From assembly GCA_044221555.1 (NCBI GenBank), contig JBGAOY010000025.1:1-58507 (forward strand): DNA of 58,507 bases. Reading direction: 5' to 3'. The translations under genes and the position numbers were made by a program. The stretch comes from JAEUJM01 sp044221555. GTDB lineage: Bacteria; Actinomycetota; Acidimicrobiia; Acidimicrobiales; DATDAH01. A model generated the notes under the pieces. It worked only from the letters and a program-made list of their open reading frames with translations, had not been told where the DNA came from and made no database searches. Positions 41,110-50,215 of this stretch are shown here, piece by piece (position 1 is the first letter of the stretch; each line of letters opens with the position of its first letter).

Positions 41110-42948
41110 GTGATTCCCGTCGTCCCGCGGCCCGGATGGGTCGCGGTGGGTGCCGATGGGGGAGCGGGTGTCGCGTTCGCGGACGGCACCGCGATCGTGC
41201 TCGACGATCCCGCCCTCGCCGGCTTGGCCGGGCGCTTCGCCGACGACGTCGCCCGCGACGGCTCGGTCATCCTGCGGGTGCCGGTCCCATCGGGCGGCGA
41301 TGGTTCGAGTGGTGACGGCGGCGGATTGAGCGCCGGCGGTGGTGAGGCCCGTCACGACGGCGCTGGCTCCGATGCCCGTGTCGGGGCCACCATCCGCCTG
41401 GTGCTGGCGCCAGGCGCCGGCGCCGGTGACCGCGCTCCCTCGGACGGCGCTCCTCCCTCGGGCGGATCCGATCCGGGTGGCGCCGGTCCGGCTCGCGCCG
41501 ATCCGGGTCGCTCCGCCGGCGCGGCCACTGCCACCATCGGCGTCAGCCCCGCGGGGTCCGACCCGGCCGACGAGCGCTACCACCTGGTGGTCGACGGCGG
41601 GGGTGCCACCGTGCGGGCCGGCGCGCCCGAAGGGCTGTGGCGCGGTCTCACCACGCTGCGCCAGTTGCTGGCGACGGCCCCGCGACGCGCCGACACCCCT
41701 GTGGTCGCCGCGGTCGAGGTGCTCGACGCGCCGCGGTTCGCGTGGCGGGGCCTGTCCCTCGACGTCGTGCGCACGTTCTTCGGCCCCGAGGAGGTGAAGC
41801 GGGTCATCGACGTGCTGAGCCTCTACAAGCTCAACGTCCTGCACCTCCACCTCACCGACGACCAGGGCTGGCGGATCGAGATCCCGGGCCGTCCGGCGCT
41901 GACCGAGGTCGGCGGGAAGGGGGCGGTCGGTGACCGACCGGGTGGGTTCTTCACCTGCGCCGAGTTCGCGGAGGTCGTGGGCTACGCCGCCGAGCGGTTC
42001 GTCACGGTCGTCCCCGAGATCGACATGCCCGGCCATGCCGCCGCCGCGATCGCGGCCCACCCCGAGCTGTCGGCCGGGGCGGTCGGTCCCGGCGAGGCGA
42101 CGCGGCCCGTCAACGTGCTCGACCCCGATCATCGGGGCGTGCTCGACTTCGCCGGTGAGGTGATCGGTGCCGTGGCCGCGGTCACGCCCGGGCCGTACCT
42201 CCACATCGGGGGCGACGAGGCCGCCGGCCTGTCGCCGGACGCGTACCGCCGGTTCGTCGACGCCGTCCGCGGGTTCGTGCTGGCCGCGGGCAAGCGCCCG
42301 GTGGCGTGGCAGGAGGCCGCGTGCACCGGCGTGGGGCCGACCGACGTGGTGCAGCACTGGCTGGCGTTCGGCGAGGCCGTCGACACGCTGCTGCTCGCGG
42401 GCGACGCCCCGCTCGCGACCCTCGAGCACCTCGAGCTCCCCGACGGCATCGACCTGCCGGTCGAGTTGCTGCCGGTCATCGCCGAGGCGCTCCGGAACGG
42501 GCGGGCCCACCTGGCCGCTGCGGTCGAACGTGGCGCGCGCGTGCTGCTGTCGCCCGCCTCGCACCTTTACCTCGACCGGCCCTACGCCGAGTCCCCGACC
42601 GATCCCGACCAACAAGCGTGGCGCGATCGCCTCGGACTGTCCGTCTACCCCCGGATGACGGTGGAGGAGTCGTTCGCCTGGGATCCGGCGGGGGCGCTCG
42701 ACCTGCCCGACGACGCCGTCGCCGGGGTCGAGGCCGCCGTGTGGTGCGAGACGATCGAGACGGTCGACGAGCTCGAGTTCATGCTGCTGCCCCGGCTGGC
42801 CGGCGTGGCCGAGCGGGCCTGGTCGGTCCCGCCAGGGTCGGCCTGGGACGAGTTCCGACCGCGCCTCGGCCCGCAGTCCACGATCTGGAACGCCTGGGGT
42901 TGGCGGTACTTCACCTCGTCGCTGGTGGCGTGGGGGCGGCCGGCGTAG
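41110..42948 (+). CDS. Beta-N-acetylhexosaminidase (GH20)
   Basis: 612 aa. GH20 catalytic barrel: FAWRGLSLDVVRTFFGPEEV, LHLHLTDDQGWRIEIPGRPA, VVPEIDMPGHAAAAI and the catalytic Asp-Glu pair in LHIGGDEAAGLSP. It removes terminal GlcNAc or GalNAc from chitin fragments or glycans. No signal peptide is visible, so it may act inside the cell on imported oligosaccharides. The N-terminal non-catalytic domain is interrupted by about 100 residues of Gly/Ser/Asp/Pro-rich sequence before YHLVVDGGGATVRAGAPEG. The GTG start is 13 nt after the thioesterase stop, without clear ribosome binding site. Confidence 0.92.
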   Translation: MIPVVPRPGWVAVGADGGAGVAFADGTAIVLDDPALAGLAGRFADDVARDGSVILRVPVPSGGDGSSGDGGGLSAGGGEARHDGAGSDARVGATIRLVLAPGAGAGDRAPSDGAPPSGGSDPGGAGPARADPGRSAGAATATIGVSPAGSDPADERYHLVVDGGGATVRAGAPEGLWRGLTTLRQLLATAPRRADTPVVAAVEVLDAPRFAWRGLSLDVVRTFFGPEEVKRVIDVLSLYKLNVLHLHLTDDQGWRIEIPGRPALTEVGGKGAVGDRPGGFFTCAEFAEVVGYAAERFVTVVPEIDMPGHAAAAIAAHPELSAGAVGPGEATRPVNVLDPDHRGVLDFAGEVIGAVAAVTPGPYLHIGGDEAAGLSPDAYRRFVDAVRGFVLAAGKRPVAWQEAACTGVGPTDVVQHWLAFGEAVDTLLLAGDAPLATLEHLELPDGIDLPVELLPVIAEALRNGRAHLAAAVERGARVLLSPASHLYLDRPYAESPTDPDQQAWRDRLGLSVYPRMTVEESFAWDPAGALDLPDDAVAGVEAAVWCETIETVDELEFMLLPRLAGVAERAWSVPPGSAWDEFRPRLGPQSTIWNAWGWRYFTSSLVAWGRPA

Positions 42949-43067
42949 CGGCGCCGAGCAGTTGCTGGTCGAGCGTCACGGCCAGCCAGTCCTCGAAGGC
43001 CTCGGGCGTCCATCCCGCTCGCCCACCGGCGCCGAGCCGGGACCGGGCCGCGGGGATCGACCTGAGC

Positions 43068-43073
43068 TAGCGT
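43068..43073 (+). promoter_or_regulatory. -10 box TAGCGT for leaderless gene at 43081
   Basis: TAGCGT ends 7 nt before the GTG start codon. The same layout occurs at other genes in the window. Confidence 0.45.
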
Positions 43074-43080
43074 CGGCGAG

Positions 43081-43368
43081 GTGAGCGAGGCGCCGGGCGG
43101 TGACGGCTGGGAGCACGGCCAGGACGGGCGGTGGTACGCGCCTGGCGTCCTCTCGGGTGCCGGATGGCAGCGTGCGCCTGACGGCATGTGGTACGCGCCC
43201 GCGATGTCACCGGGCGACAGGCTGCTCAAGACGCGCTCCGGCCACGCCCTCATCAAAGGCGCGATGGTCGTCGTGTTCGCGCTCGGCATGGCCATCGTGT
43301 CCTTCGTGGCCCGCGCCTGCGACGGCAGTGACGCCGACACCCCCACCACGACGATCACGGCGCCGTGA
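43081..43368 (+). CDS. Small DUF2510-like membrane protein
   Basis: 95 aa. Two tandem W-x-DG-x-WY-P motifs (GWEHGQDGRWYAPGV and GWQRAPDGMWYAPAM), similar to the DUF2510 motif found next to membrane segments in actinobacteria, then one TM segment (IKGAMVVVFALGMAIVSFVA) and a short polar tail. Role unknown. The GTG start follows TAGCGT by 7 nt. Confidence 0.75.
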   Translation: MSEAPGGDGWEHGQDGRWYAPGVLSGAGWQRAPDGMWYAPAMSPGDRLLKTRSGHALIKGAMVVVFALGMAIVSFVARACDGSDADTPTTTITAP

Positions 43369-43477
43369 GCGTCAGGTAGCCGATCGGTCAGGTCGACGCG
43401 TGGCGCCGCCCACAACGCCGGCGTCGTCGTGGTGACGTCTGGGTGGGGCGGTGGTGGCGACCACCTGGAGCAGATCG

Positions 43478-45724
43478 TCAGCGGAGCTGGTGGTCGACGC
43501 CGACGTCGCCGAGGTCCAGGTGCAGCTCGTCGTCCCAGGTCCAGGCCACGGTCCGGTCGGGGAGCCCGATGAGGCCGGTGGTGGTCCGCCCGCTCGTGGG
43601 GGCCGGCCCCCGGAGCGTGAGGTGGTCGGTGGGGTGCTGGTCGACGTGGCCCATGTCCGGCCCGAGGGCGACGACACCGCCGTCGCGGATCCACAGGGGG
43701 ACCTGGTCGATGGGGCTGTCGACGATGATCCACCTCGGGCCGTCGATGACCTCGTCGGTCCACCAGTCGAGCCATCGACCCTCGGGCAGGTAGGCGCGCC
43801 GCCGGCCGGAGGGCTCGAGCTGCGGAGCGACGAGGAGGTGCTCGCCCAGGAGCCACTGGTCGTCGATGTGCCAGGTGGTCGGGTCGTCGGGGAACTCGAC
43901 GACGAGCGGGCGGGCCAGCGGGAGCCCGGCGGCCGCACTGCGGTGGGCCTCCCCGGTGAGGTACGGGAGCAGCTGGTAGCGCAGCGCCAGCGCGGGGCGG
44001 ATGGCGTCGAGGGTCGCGCTCGGGAGGGTGTCGAGCTCGCGGGGACCGGTGCCGTGGATCCGGGCGTGGGAGAGGAGGAGCCCGGCCTGGACCCAGCGCA
44101 CGAGCAGGTCGCCGCCCACGGGATCGGCGGAGACGAAGCCGCCGATGTCCTGGCTCCAGAACGAGAAGCCGGATGCTCCCATGGAGAGCCCGGTCGCCAT
44201 CTGGGCGCCGAGGTTGTCCCAGTTGGACGACGAGTCGCCGCCCCAGTGGAGGGGGTAGCGCTGGCTGCCGGCCCACGCGGAGCGGGCCCAGATGATCCAC
44301 TCGCCGGTGGCGTCGTGGGTCGCCTCGGCGACGGCCCGGTTGTAGAGCAGCGGGTACTGGTTGTGGGCCAGGTGACCGGGGGTGCCGTCGTGGTACACGC
44401 CGTCGGCGGGGGCCTCCTCGCCGAAGTCGGCCTTGATGGCGGCGGCGCCGAGCTGGTGGAGGCGCCGGAGGTGGCGCTGGTAGACGGCGACGCCCTCGGG
44501 GTTGGTGAAGTCGATGCACCCCACGCGGCCGGTGAAGCCGGGCGAGTAGCACAGACCGATGTCGTAGAGGCCGCCGTCGGGGTGGCCGACGAACCCGCCG
44601 ACGGCGTCGAGCTCGTCGAACAGCACCGATCCCTCCGGGATGTACGGGAGCTGCCACAGCGACACCTTGACCCCGAGCTCGCCCATCTCGGCCAGGAAGG
44701 CAGCGGGGTCCGGGAACCGCTCGGCGTCGAACTCGAGGTCGCAGCGCCAGTCCTCGGCGTACCAGTGGGTGTCGAGGTGGAGGACGTCGATCGGGAGGCC
44801 CTGGTCGCGGTACCGGCGGACGACGTCGAGCGCCTCCGCGGCCGACGAGTAGCTGATCTTCGACTGCCACCACCCGAACGACCACCGGGGAGGCACGTGG
44901 GCCTTGCCGGTGAGGGTCGTGTAGCGGTCGAGGATCGCCCTGGGATCGCCGACGAACACGTAGTGGTCGAGGTGGTCGTCCTCGATGGCGACCTGGAGGT
45001 CGGCCACGTTGCGGCTCCCGACCCAGGCGGTGGCGCGGGCGGTGGTGTGCCAGAACACGCCGTAGCCGCGGGTCGTCCAGAAGAACGGGATGTTCTTGTA
45101 GGCCCGCGGCGTGGTGGTGCCGAGCGCCTCGACCATGTCGAGGTCGATGGTCTGGCCGGCCCTGTCCAACCGCCCGGGCTGCTCACCGAAGCCGTACACG
45201 GCCTCCCCCGGGCGAAGGGCATAGGTCTCGGTGGCCAGTCGGTGACCGTCGGTCGTCGTCGAGACGCCCGTCGGGTGCGTGTCCCAGTTCCCCCACACGT
45301 TCTTCTCGGGGCCGCCGATCCGGCAGCGCTCGATCCCGCCGAGGTCGCGGATCGTGATCATCAGGGGCGATCGGTCGACCTGGACGACCGCGGTGGCCGT
45401 GGTGATCGTCACGGCGCCGTCGGATGCCACGACATCGACGACCGACGGGGCGGGCAGCGTGCCCACCACCATGGCCGACGGCCGCTCGGGGAGCGCACCC
45501 GGTGCGTAGCGGATGCGGAGCACGTCGTCGGCGACGACGTCGATGCGGAGGGTCCCCTCCGTCGCCTCGAGGGTGAAGGGGTCGTGTCCCTCCCAGTCGG
45601 TGTGCGAGGCGCTGACCCCGTCGCTGGTGACGAAGGTGACGTGGTGGTCGCCGATCTCGTCGAGCGTGGCCTGCTCCGCCTGGCCTCGGACGAGGGTGCG
45701 TCGGGCCAGGGCGTGGGTGATCAT
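43478..45724 (-). CDS. GH31 alpha-xylosidase/alpha-glucosidase
   Basis: 748 aa. GH31 domains: N-terminal beta-sandwich with YGFGEQPGRLDRAG, catalytic barrel with PPRWSFGWWQSKISYSS and nucleophile in AIKADFGEEAP, acid/base Asp in YPLHWGGDSSSNW, and C-terminal beta domains. The KADFGE form resembles YicI-type alpha-xylosidases more than maltases, so release of xylose from xyloglucan fragments is a good guess. No signal peptide. ATG at 45724 has GAGG at the proper distance; the GTG at 45754 lacks one. Divergent from the PPOX-fold gene. Confidence 0.93.
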   Translation of the reverse strand: MITHALARRTLVRGQAEQATLDEIGDHHVTFVTSDGVSASHTDWEGHDPFTLEATEGTLRIDVVADDVLRIRYAPGALPERPSAMVVGTLPAPSVVDVVASDGAVTITTATAVVQVDRSPLMITIRDLGGIERCRIGGPEKNVWGNWDTHPTGVSTTTDGHRLATETYALRPGEAVYGFGEQPGRLDRAGQTIDLDMVEALGTTTPRAYKNIPFFWTTRGYGVFWHTTARATAWVGSRNVADLQVAIEDDHLDHYVFVGDPRAILDRYTTLTGKAHVPPRWSFGWWQSKISYSSAAEALDVVRRYRDQGLPIDVLHLDTHWYAEDWRCDLEFDAERFPDPAAFLAEMGELGVKVSLWQLPYIPEGSVLFDELDAVGGFVGHPDGGLYDIGLCYSPGFTGRVGCIDFTNPEGVAVYQRHLRRLHQLGAAAIKADFGEEAPADGVYHDGTPGHLAHNQYPLLYNRAVAEATHDATGEWIIWARSAWAGSQRYPLHWGGDSSSNWDNLGAQMATGLSMGASGFSFWSQDIGGFVSADPVGGDLLVRWVQAGLLLSHARIHGTGPRELDTLPSATLDAIRPALALRYQLLPYLTGEAHRSAAAGLPLARPLVVEFPDDPTTWHIDDQWLLGEHLLVAPQLEPSGRRRAYLPEGRWLDWWTDEVIDGPRWIIVDSPIDQVPLWIRDGGVVALGPDMGHVDQHPTDHLTLRGPAPTSGRTTTGLIGLPDRTVAWTWDDELHLDLGDVGVDHQLR

Positions 45725-45895
45725 GAGGTCCTCGAGGTTGGTGCCGTCCTCCACCTGGACGATTCTGCCGGGTCGGCAGGACGTGAGGCCGCCCGCTACC
45801 GTCGGGCCCGTCGCAGCCGGGTCGGCGGTGACCCGACACCCCGCGATCCGCTACGCAACCAGGGCCGGTTCCAGTTGTTCGATTCGTCCGCTGTC

Positions 45896-46900
45896 GTGGC
45901 CTGTGATGCCGAGCTCGAGGCCGTCGTCGGCGCGCGACCAGGTGCGATGATGCTGAAGTCGATCGCTTTCCTCGATGAGCACTGCGAGCGGTTCCTGGCG
46001 TGCTCGCCGTATGCGGTCATCGGCACGACGACCAAGGACGGATCGCTGCAGACGATCACGGTGGGCGGCGAGCCCGGACTCGCAGCGCCCCGTTCCGACA
46101 CCGTGCTCGAGCTCGGCGACGTGGCAGGCAGGGAGGTGGTCGACGGCGCCCCGGCCGGCCTCATCGCACTGGTGCCCGGCTACGGCGAGACGCTGCGGAT
46201 CAACGGTCGGCTCCGCGTCCGCGGCGACATCGCCACGCTCGACGTGGAAGAGGCGCTTCTGCACTGCGCCAAGGCGATCATGCGATCCGAGCTGTGGACG
46301 GCACGTCGGACCCCGGAGCCGTGCGGCGGTGCGGCGGCGCCGGCGGTCGCAGCGTTCCTCGCCGACGCGCCGTTCGTCGTGCTGGTGTCCACCGATGCCG
46401 ACGGCCACGCAGACGCGAGTCCCAAGGGGGATCCCCCCGGTCTGATCCACCAGATCGACGACACCACCATCGTCATCGCCGACCGGCCCGGGAACCGTCG
46501 CACCGACACCCTCCACAACCTGATGGACGACGAGCGCATTGCGCTGCTCGCCATGCAGCCCGGAAGCAACGACATCGCCGAGATACGCGGAACCGCCCGG
46601 GTGTGCACCGACGGTGCATTGCTCGAGTCGATGCGCCTCCGCAACCGGACACCGAAGGTCGCGCTCGTCATCGATGTCGAGCACCGCGAGCTCCGCAACG
46701 ATCCCGCCCTCTCCGCCGCCGACCTCTGGAGTCCGCGTCGGCGCATCGCCGACGGTGCACTCCCTCGGGCCGCCACGATCTGGGCCGACCACGTCAGGCG
46801 CAACACCGATGCCGGCACCGGGGCCAAGGTCGCGCGACGGCTCGTCAGCACGAGCGCGGTCGCGGTCGGTGTCGCCTACGACTACAGGACCAACCTCTGA
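45896..46900 (+). CDS. PPOX-fold FMN-binding protein
   Basis: 334 aa pyridoxamine-5'-phosphate-oxidase-like split-barrel protein: FLDEHCERFLACSPYAVIGT, IALVPGYGETLRINGRLRVR, then the second half with VSTDADGHADASPKGDPPG, ADRPGNRRTDTLHNLMDDER and TPKVALVIDVEHRELRND. It matches the large actinobacterial family annotated as pyridoxamine 5'-phosphate oxidase family protein, whose substrates are unknown. GTG at 45896 is uncertain: a TTG at 45875 would also keep the family N-terminus. TACCGT at 45797 could be its -10. Confidence 0.82.
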   Translation: MACDAELEAVVGARPGAMMLKSIAFLDEHCERFLACSPYAVIGTTTKDGSLQTITVGGEPGLAAPRSDTVLELGDVAGREVVDGAPAGLIALVPGYGETLRINGRLRVRGDIATLDVEEALLHCAKAIMRSELWTARRTPEPCGGAAAPAVAAFLADAPFVVLVSTDADGHADASPKGDPPGLIHQIDDTTIVIADRPGNRRTDTLHNLMDDERIALLAMQPGSNDIAEIRGTARVCTDGALLESMRLRNRTPKVALVIDVEHRELRNDPALSAADLWSPRRRIADGALPRAATIWADHVRRNTDAGTGAKVARRLVSTSAVAVGVAYDYRTNL

Positions 46901-46978
46901 GCGCCCGAGCTCGCCGGTCATGCAAGGCCACCCCGCCCCCCGGGATCCACGATCATGGGTCTGGGTGCAGCGCAGGGG

Positions 46979-47923
46979 TCATGCGACGGATCCACCGTTC
47001 ATCGCCGCCACCTGCTCGGCGATGTCCCTCCGGCTGAACGCCAGGGTGAGGTGATCGTCCTCACGCACCTCCTCGATCCGGGCCGACGCGTCGAGCGCCT
47101 TGCTCCGGGCGAGCACTTCGGGGTCGACCCGCCGGTCCACACGGTGGACGAGGACGACCGCCGCCACTGCGAAGGTGACGACGGACGCGACGACGCCGAT
47201 CCACCAGTTGGCGGAGACGACGACGGTGGCGGCGAGGACGCCGGCCGCGATCACCAGCGCGAGCAGGGCCGCCAGGCCCTCCCGGTTGCTCACCGATCGC
47301 TGTGCGGCCGCGCAGTCGGCGCACATCGGGAAGCCGATCGTGAAGGTCCGCTTGGTGAGGCCGGCGCGCGGTGTGGCCACGCTCACCCCGTGGTAGGTCT
47401 TGGACACCTTCCGATCCAGGAGAGCGGCCGCTGCGCCACACCCGGTGCACCTCCTCGGCATGCCGATCGACCTCGAGTACGGCAGGTAGACCGACCAGGC
47501 CCCGTCCCGGTGGGACGCTCCTCCGGGTGCGGTCGTGTTCGACCCGACCAGCGTCGCGACGGCACGCCGAGTCGCGTTCGCGAAGCGGTCGGCGTCGACC
47601 TTGTCCACGTTGTCGAACGAGAGCGGGTGCGGGCCCTCGAAGCTGAGCTTGGCGGACGCCAGGCCCCGGATGACCTGCACGGAGGTGATGTCGGTCAGCG
47701 GCAGGTCGGCGTGGGCCTCGCGAACGAGACCGTGGAAACCGAACAGCAGCCGTCGGTCCGTGAGGGCGAGCACCCCGGTGCCCAGGTGACCCTCGAGCTC
47801 CGCGCCCGTGACCTCACGGACCTCCTCACCAGCCTCGAGCCACGCCTCGAGGTGCCTGGCGTCACCCCGCATGGCCGTCGCGTAGTGGACCCTGCGCATT
47901 GCGTCCTTCACGTCGGCTCTCAT
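46979..47923 (-). CDS. PH-like-domain membrane protein with two Cys pairs
   Basis: 314 aa. N-terminal PH/YokE-like domain (GTGVLALTDRRLLFGFHGLV, DITSVQVIRGLASAKLSFEG). A middle part has CTGC and, about 40 residues on, CADC, which could form a zinc ribbon. Two adjacent membrane segments follow (LAALLALVIAAGVLAATVVV, GVVASVVTFAVAAVVLV), then a charged C-terminal tail. GGGGAGG precedes the ATG at 47923. The function is unknown; a membrane-associated lipid or protein-binding role would fit the PH domain. Confidence 0.75.
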   Translation of the reverse strand: MRADVKDAMRRVHYATAMRGDARHLEAWLEAGEEVREVTGAELEGHLGTGVLALTDRRLLFGFHGLVREAHADLPLTDITSVQVIRGLASAKLSFEGPHPLSFDNVDKVDADRFANATRRAVATLVGSNTTAPGGASHRDGAWSVYLPYSRSIGMPRRCTGCGAAAALLDRKVSKTYHGVSVATPRAGLTKRTFTIGFPMCADCAAAQRSVSNREGLAALLALVIAAGVLAATVVVSANWWIGVVASVVTFAVAAVVLVHRVDRRVDPEVLARSKALDASARIEEVREDDHLTLAFSRRDIAEQVAAMNGGSVA

Positions 47924-48278
47924 GGCGGCCTCCCCGGATCGCTGGCCTGGCCCCATGGTCCGCCCCGTTGTGCCGTGCGCCAAGGGCAGAAGGTCCCGAC
48001 ATCACCGGAAGGCGAGGGCCCCACCGCGGCGACGGAGAAGCGGAGTGCATCGCCGGCCGCATCCGCGCGGCCGAGCACCTGTCGGACGTCGCGCTCGCCG
48101 CCGCGAGCGGCACAGGAGGCGTCTCCTCTGACGGAGGAGACCTCGGGCCAGCGGCGAAGGCCATCTCGACCGAGACGAACTCATGGCAGAGGCCCGGCGC
48201 GAGGTGCCGATGCCGTCGACATCCCACCGCCGAGTCGACGGGACCCATCGACGGCTCGTCAGCACTCCGGGGCGCCGT
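47924..48278. other. 355-bp intergenic region with a hairpin, no gene recognised
   Basis: GTCTCCTC (48121-48128), loop TGACG, GAGGAGAC (48134-48141) forms a perfect 8-bp hairpin and may terminate the toxin-antitoxin transcript that reads in from the right. Open frames here give Arg-rich products without similarity I can name. Confidence 0.5.
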
Positions 48279-48605
48279 TCATCGGCAGTCGACGGCCACG
48301 GAGAGGGCGGCGCAGACCTCCCGCATGCGCTCGTCGCTCAGACGGCCGAGCCGATCGACGAGCGCACCGACGGAGACGCTCTCGACCGAGTCGAGGTTGA
48401 CCGCGCTCGAGCGCGGGACGGGGTCGGTGTCGGGCTCGAGCACGACCTCACTCGCCAGGCCCCGGATGTTCGTGGTGCATGGGGCGACGAGCGCCCGGCG
48501 CAGCCGAGGGATGCCGACGTCCCGACTGAGGACGACCACGGGTCGCCGGCTGATGGCCGGTAGCTCGCACCACCAGAGCTCACCCCGGCGGGGGGAGTCG
48601 CTCAC
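48279..48605 (-). CDS. PemK/MazF-type toxin endoribonuclease
   Basis: 108 aa. MazF/PemK fold: RRGELWWCELPAISRRPVVV, LRRALVAPCTTNIRGLASEV, SSAVNLDSVESVSVGALVDR and LGRLSDERMREVCAAL. Probably an mRNA-cleaving toxin. The GTG start overlaps the stop of the antitoxin gene (GTGA), the standard order with antitoxin first. The family signature is complete, so it is likely functional. Confidence 0.92.
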   Translation of the reverse strand: MSDSPRRGELWWCELPAISRRPVVVLSRDVGIPRLRRALVAPCTTNIRGLASEVVLEPDTDPVPRSSAVNLDSVESVSVGALVDRLGRLSDERMREVCAALSVAVDCR

Positions 48606-48838
48606 GAGCCCGCGGCGGCGGAGCGGAACGTGGCCAGGTCGCCCCACTCGTCGGGCTCGTCGAGCGGAACCTCGTCGTACGCCGCGTACGAGGCATCGAT
48701 CTCCGCCCGGCGATGCTGGGACAGCAGGGCGTCGAGCGCCTGGTCGAAGAGCGCTGCATCCGACGGCGCCCCCGTGGCGGCGCGCGCCCGTTCGAGCAGC
48801 GAGCCGTCGACCGTCGTGCTGACACGTGTGCGAGCCAT
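48602..48838 (-). CDS. Antitoxin of the PemK/MazF pair
   Basis: 78 aa. N-terminal RTRVSTTVDGSLLERARAAT is a ribbon-helix-helix-like DNA-binding start, and the acidic C-terminus (YDEVPLDEPDEWGDLATF) is the usual disordered toxin-binding tail. It would neutralise the toxin and repress the operon. A 5-4-5 inverted repeat at 48839-48852 covers the -10 box directly before the ATG. Confidence 0.88.
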   Translation of the reverse strand: MARTRVSTTVDGSLLERARAATGAPSDAALFDQALDALLSQHRRAEIDASYAAYDEVPLDEPDEWGDLATFRSAAAGS

Positions 48839-48852
48839 GGCATGACTATGCC
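48839..48852. promoter_or_regulatory. Operator/-10 region of the toxin-antitoxin operon
   Basis: GGCAT-GACT-ATGCC is a perfect inverted repeat. On the minus strand it contains CATAGT ending 6 nt before the antitoxin ATG, so the message is probably leaderless and the repeat overlaps the -10, as for an autorepressed antitoxin operon. Confidence 0.55.
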
Positions 48853-49051
48853 ACGACGCCCTGGCGGCGACAACGGCCGATCGGCGGCCGCCAGCGGTCC
48901 GCGCCGGTCAACGAGTGGCTGACGGTCGACGTCGTCGTTGGGATCGACCATGGCGGCCGCGTTCCCGACGCTGCGGAGCATCGGCCGGCATGGTCGGGTC
49001 GCAGGGAGCGGGCCGCTCACCCACGCCGTGACGCCAGTCGATGCGGGGATC

Positions 49052-49969
49052 TCAGTCGATGACCCCGCGGTGCGCCCACGCGACGAGGTCGTCGGAGGCG
49101 AGCGGCCGCACGCGTGCGGCGTACCGGGCGAGATCGGCGTCGTCGAGGAGGTCGCGCCACTGGCCGCTCGTGCCGCGGCTGAAGAATGCGGCGGGGTCGA
49201 TCCAGTGGTCCGGACCACCAGCGGGGACGGTCGTATCGGCCCGGCTGCGCATCGACTCGAACGTTGCCGCGTCGACCAGGCCGGGCCACCGGTGCTCGTC
49301 GACGTCGATGCCGAGGCGTGCGGCCAGCCGGCGCATCTGCCCCTCGAGGTCGGCCTGCAGGTCGTCGTAGTGCAAGTACACGACGTCGAGATCGTCGGCA
49401 GCGTCCCAGAAGGTCTGCATGTGTTCCGCGGTGCGGCGCAGCGACGATCCGATCTGTGTGGGCGGCGACTCGTCGTCGACCCACTGCCAGAAGCGGGCCC
49501 GCTCGCCGTCAGGGCGCGGCTGCCGTGGCGGCAACGGTCCGAGCTCGATGCCGTCGATCGCCGCCGCCTGGTCACGGGCGACGAGGAACGCGCCGACGTC
49601 CATGTTGTCTATGTGGTGGTCCATCGACAGGGCCACGTCGCGAGGGTCACGCCCGACGCAGAGGTACGTGACCGTCGGATCGTTGGGTATCCCGTCGAGC
49701 GGTGTGTGGGTCTTGATGAAGCGGCGGTGCGTCTGGGCCTCCAGGTCGGCGAACACCTCCGTGCGGGAGCGGGTCACCATGTCGATCCACGGTGAGAGCG
49801 TGTCCAACGGACGTGGGAGCTCGGGCTCCTGCAGGATGAGCAGCGCGCAGATCATCTGCGTCCACGTCGTTCCGCACTTCGGCGGCGTGCTGATGATGAT
49901 GTCGCCGGGGCGGAGCGCGAAGCCGTCCCATCGGTCGCTTTCGTAGACGGTGGCCGTGTAACGACGCAC
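49052..49969 (-). CDS. PAPS-dependent sulfotransferase
   Basis: 305 aa. PAPS 5'-phosphosulfate loop TPPKCGTTWTQ (29-36 core), 3'-phosphate motif CVGRDPRDVALS with Arg and Ser about 107-115, and a His in FIKTHTPLDG that fits the catalytic base. It transfers sulfate to an unknown acceptor (lipid, steroid or small alcohol). Cytosolic. GTG start at 49969. Its stop is 213 bp from the antitoxin start, and it is divergent from the secreted protein at 50216. Confidence 0.9.
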   Translation of the reverse strand: MRRYTATVYESDRWDGFALRPGDIIISTPPKCGTTWTQMICALLILQEPELPRPLDTLSPWIDMVTRSRTEVFADLEAQTHRRFIKTHTPLDGIPNDPTVTYLCVGRDPRDVALSMDHHIDNMDVGAFLVARDQAAAIDGIELGPLPPRQPRPDGERARFWQWVDDESPPTQIGSSLRRTAEHMQTFWDAADDLDVVYLHYDDLQADLEGQMRRLAARLGIDVDEHRWPGLVDAATFESMRSRADTTVPAGGPDHWIDPAAFFSRGTSGQWRDLLDDADLARYAARVRPLASDDLVAWAHRGVID

Positions 49970-50034
49970 GAGCGTGATTGTCGCAGCGGCGTCGCTCCCG
50001 TGCCGCCAGAAGCTCGGTGCTCGCGGGCCGACGG

Positions 50035-50082
50035 CTCGGCCGTCCGGCGACTCGGCCGTCCGACGACTCGGCCGTCCGACGA
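50035..50082 (+). repeat. 16-bp tandem repeat, three units
   Basis: CTCGGCCGTCCGGCGA at 50035-50050, then CTCGGCCGTCCGACGA twice (50051-50066, 50067-50082). It lies in the 246-bp divergent space between the sulfotransferase and the secreted-protein genes. Confidence 0.75.
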
Positions 50083-50215
50083 CCCGGGCTGATCGGCAGG
50101 TAGGCCCGTACCTCGCCTTGGTGAGACGGGGACGGTCCCGTGCCGCCGCTCACCGCCGCGGGTGTAGGGTCACCGCCACAATCTATGGCGCCGTTCGGCG
50201 TACGGGGAGACAGTG

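Noticed and set aside
43451..45890. Very long plus-strand frame opposite the GH31 gene running into the PPOX gene
   Set aside because: Only the last about 335 codons look like protein. The rest is the complement of GH31 third-position GC bias.
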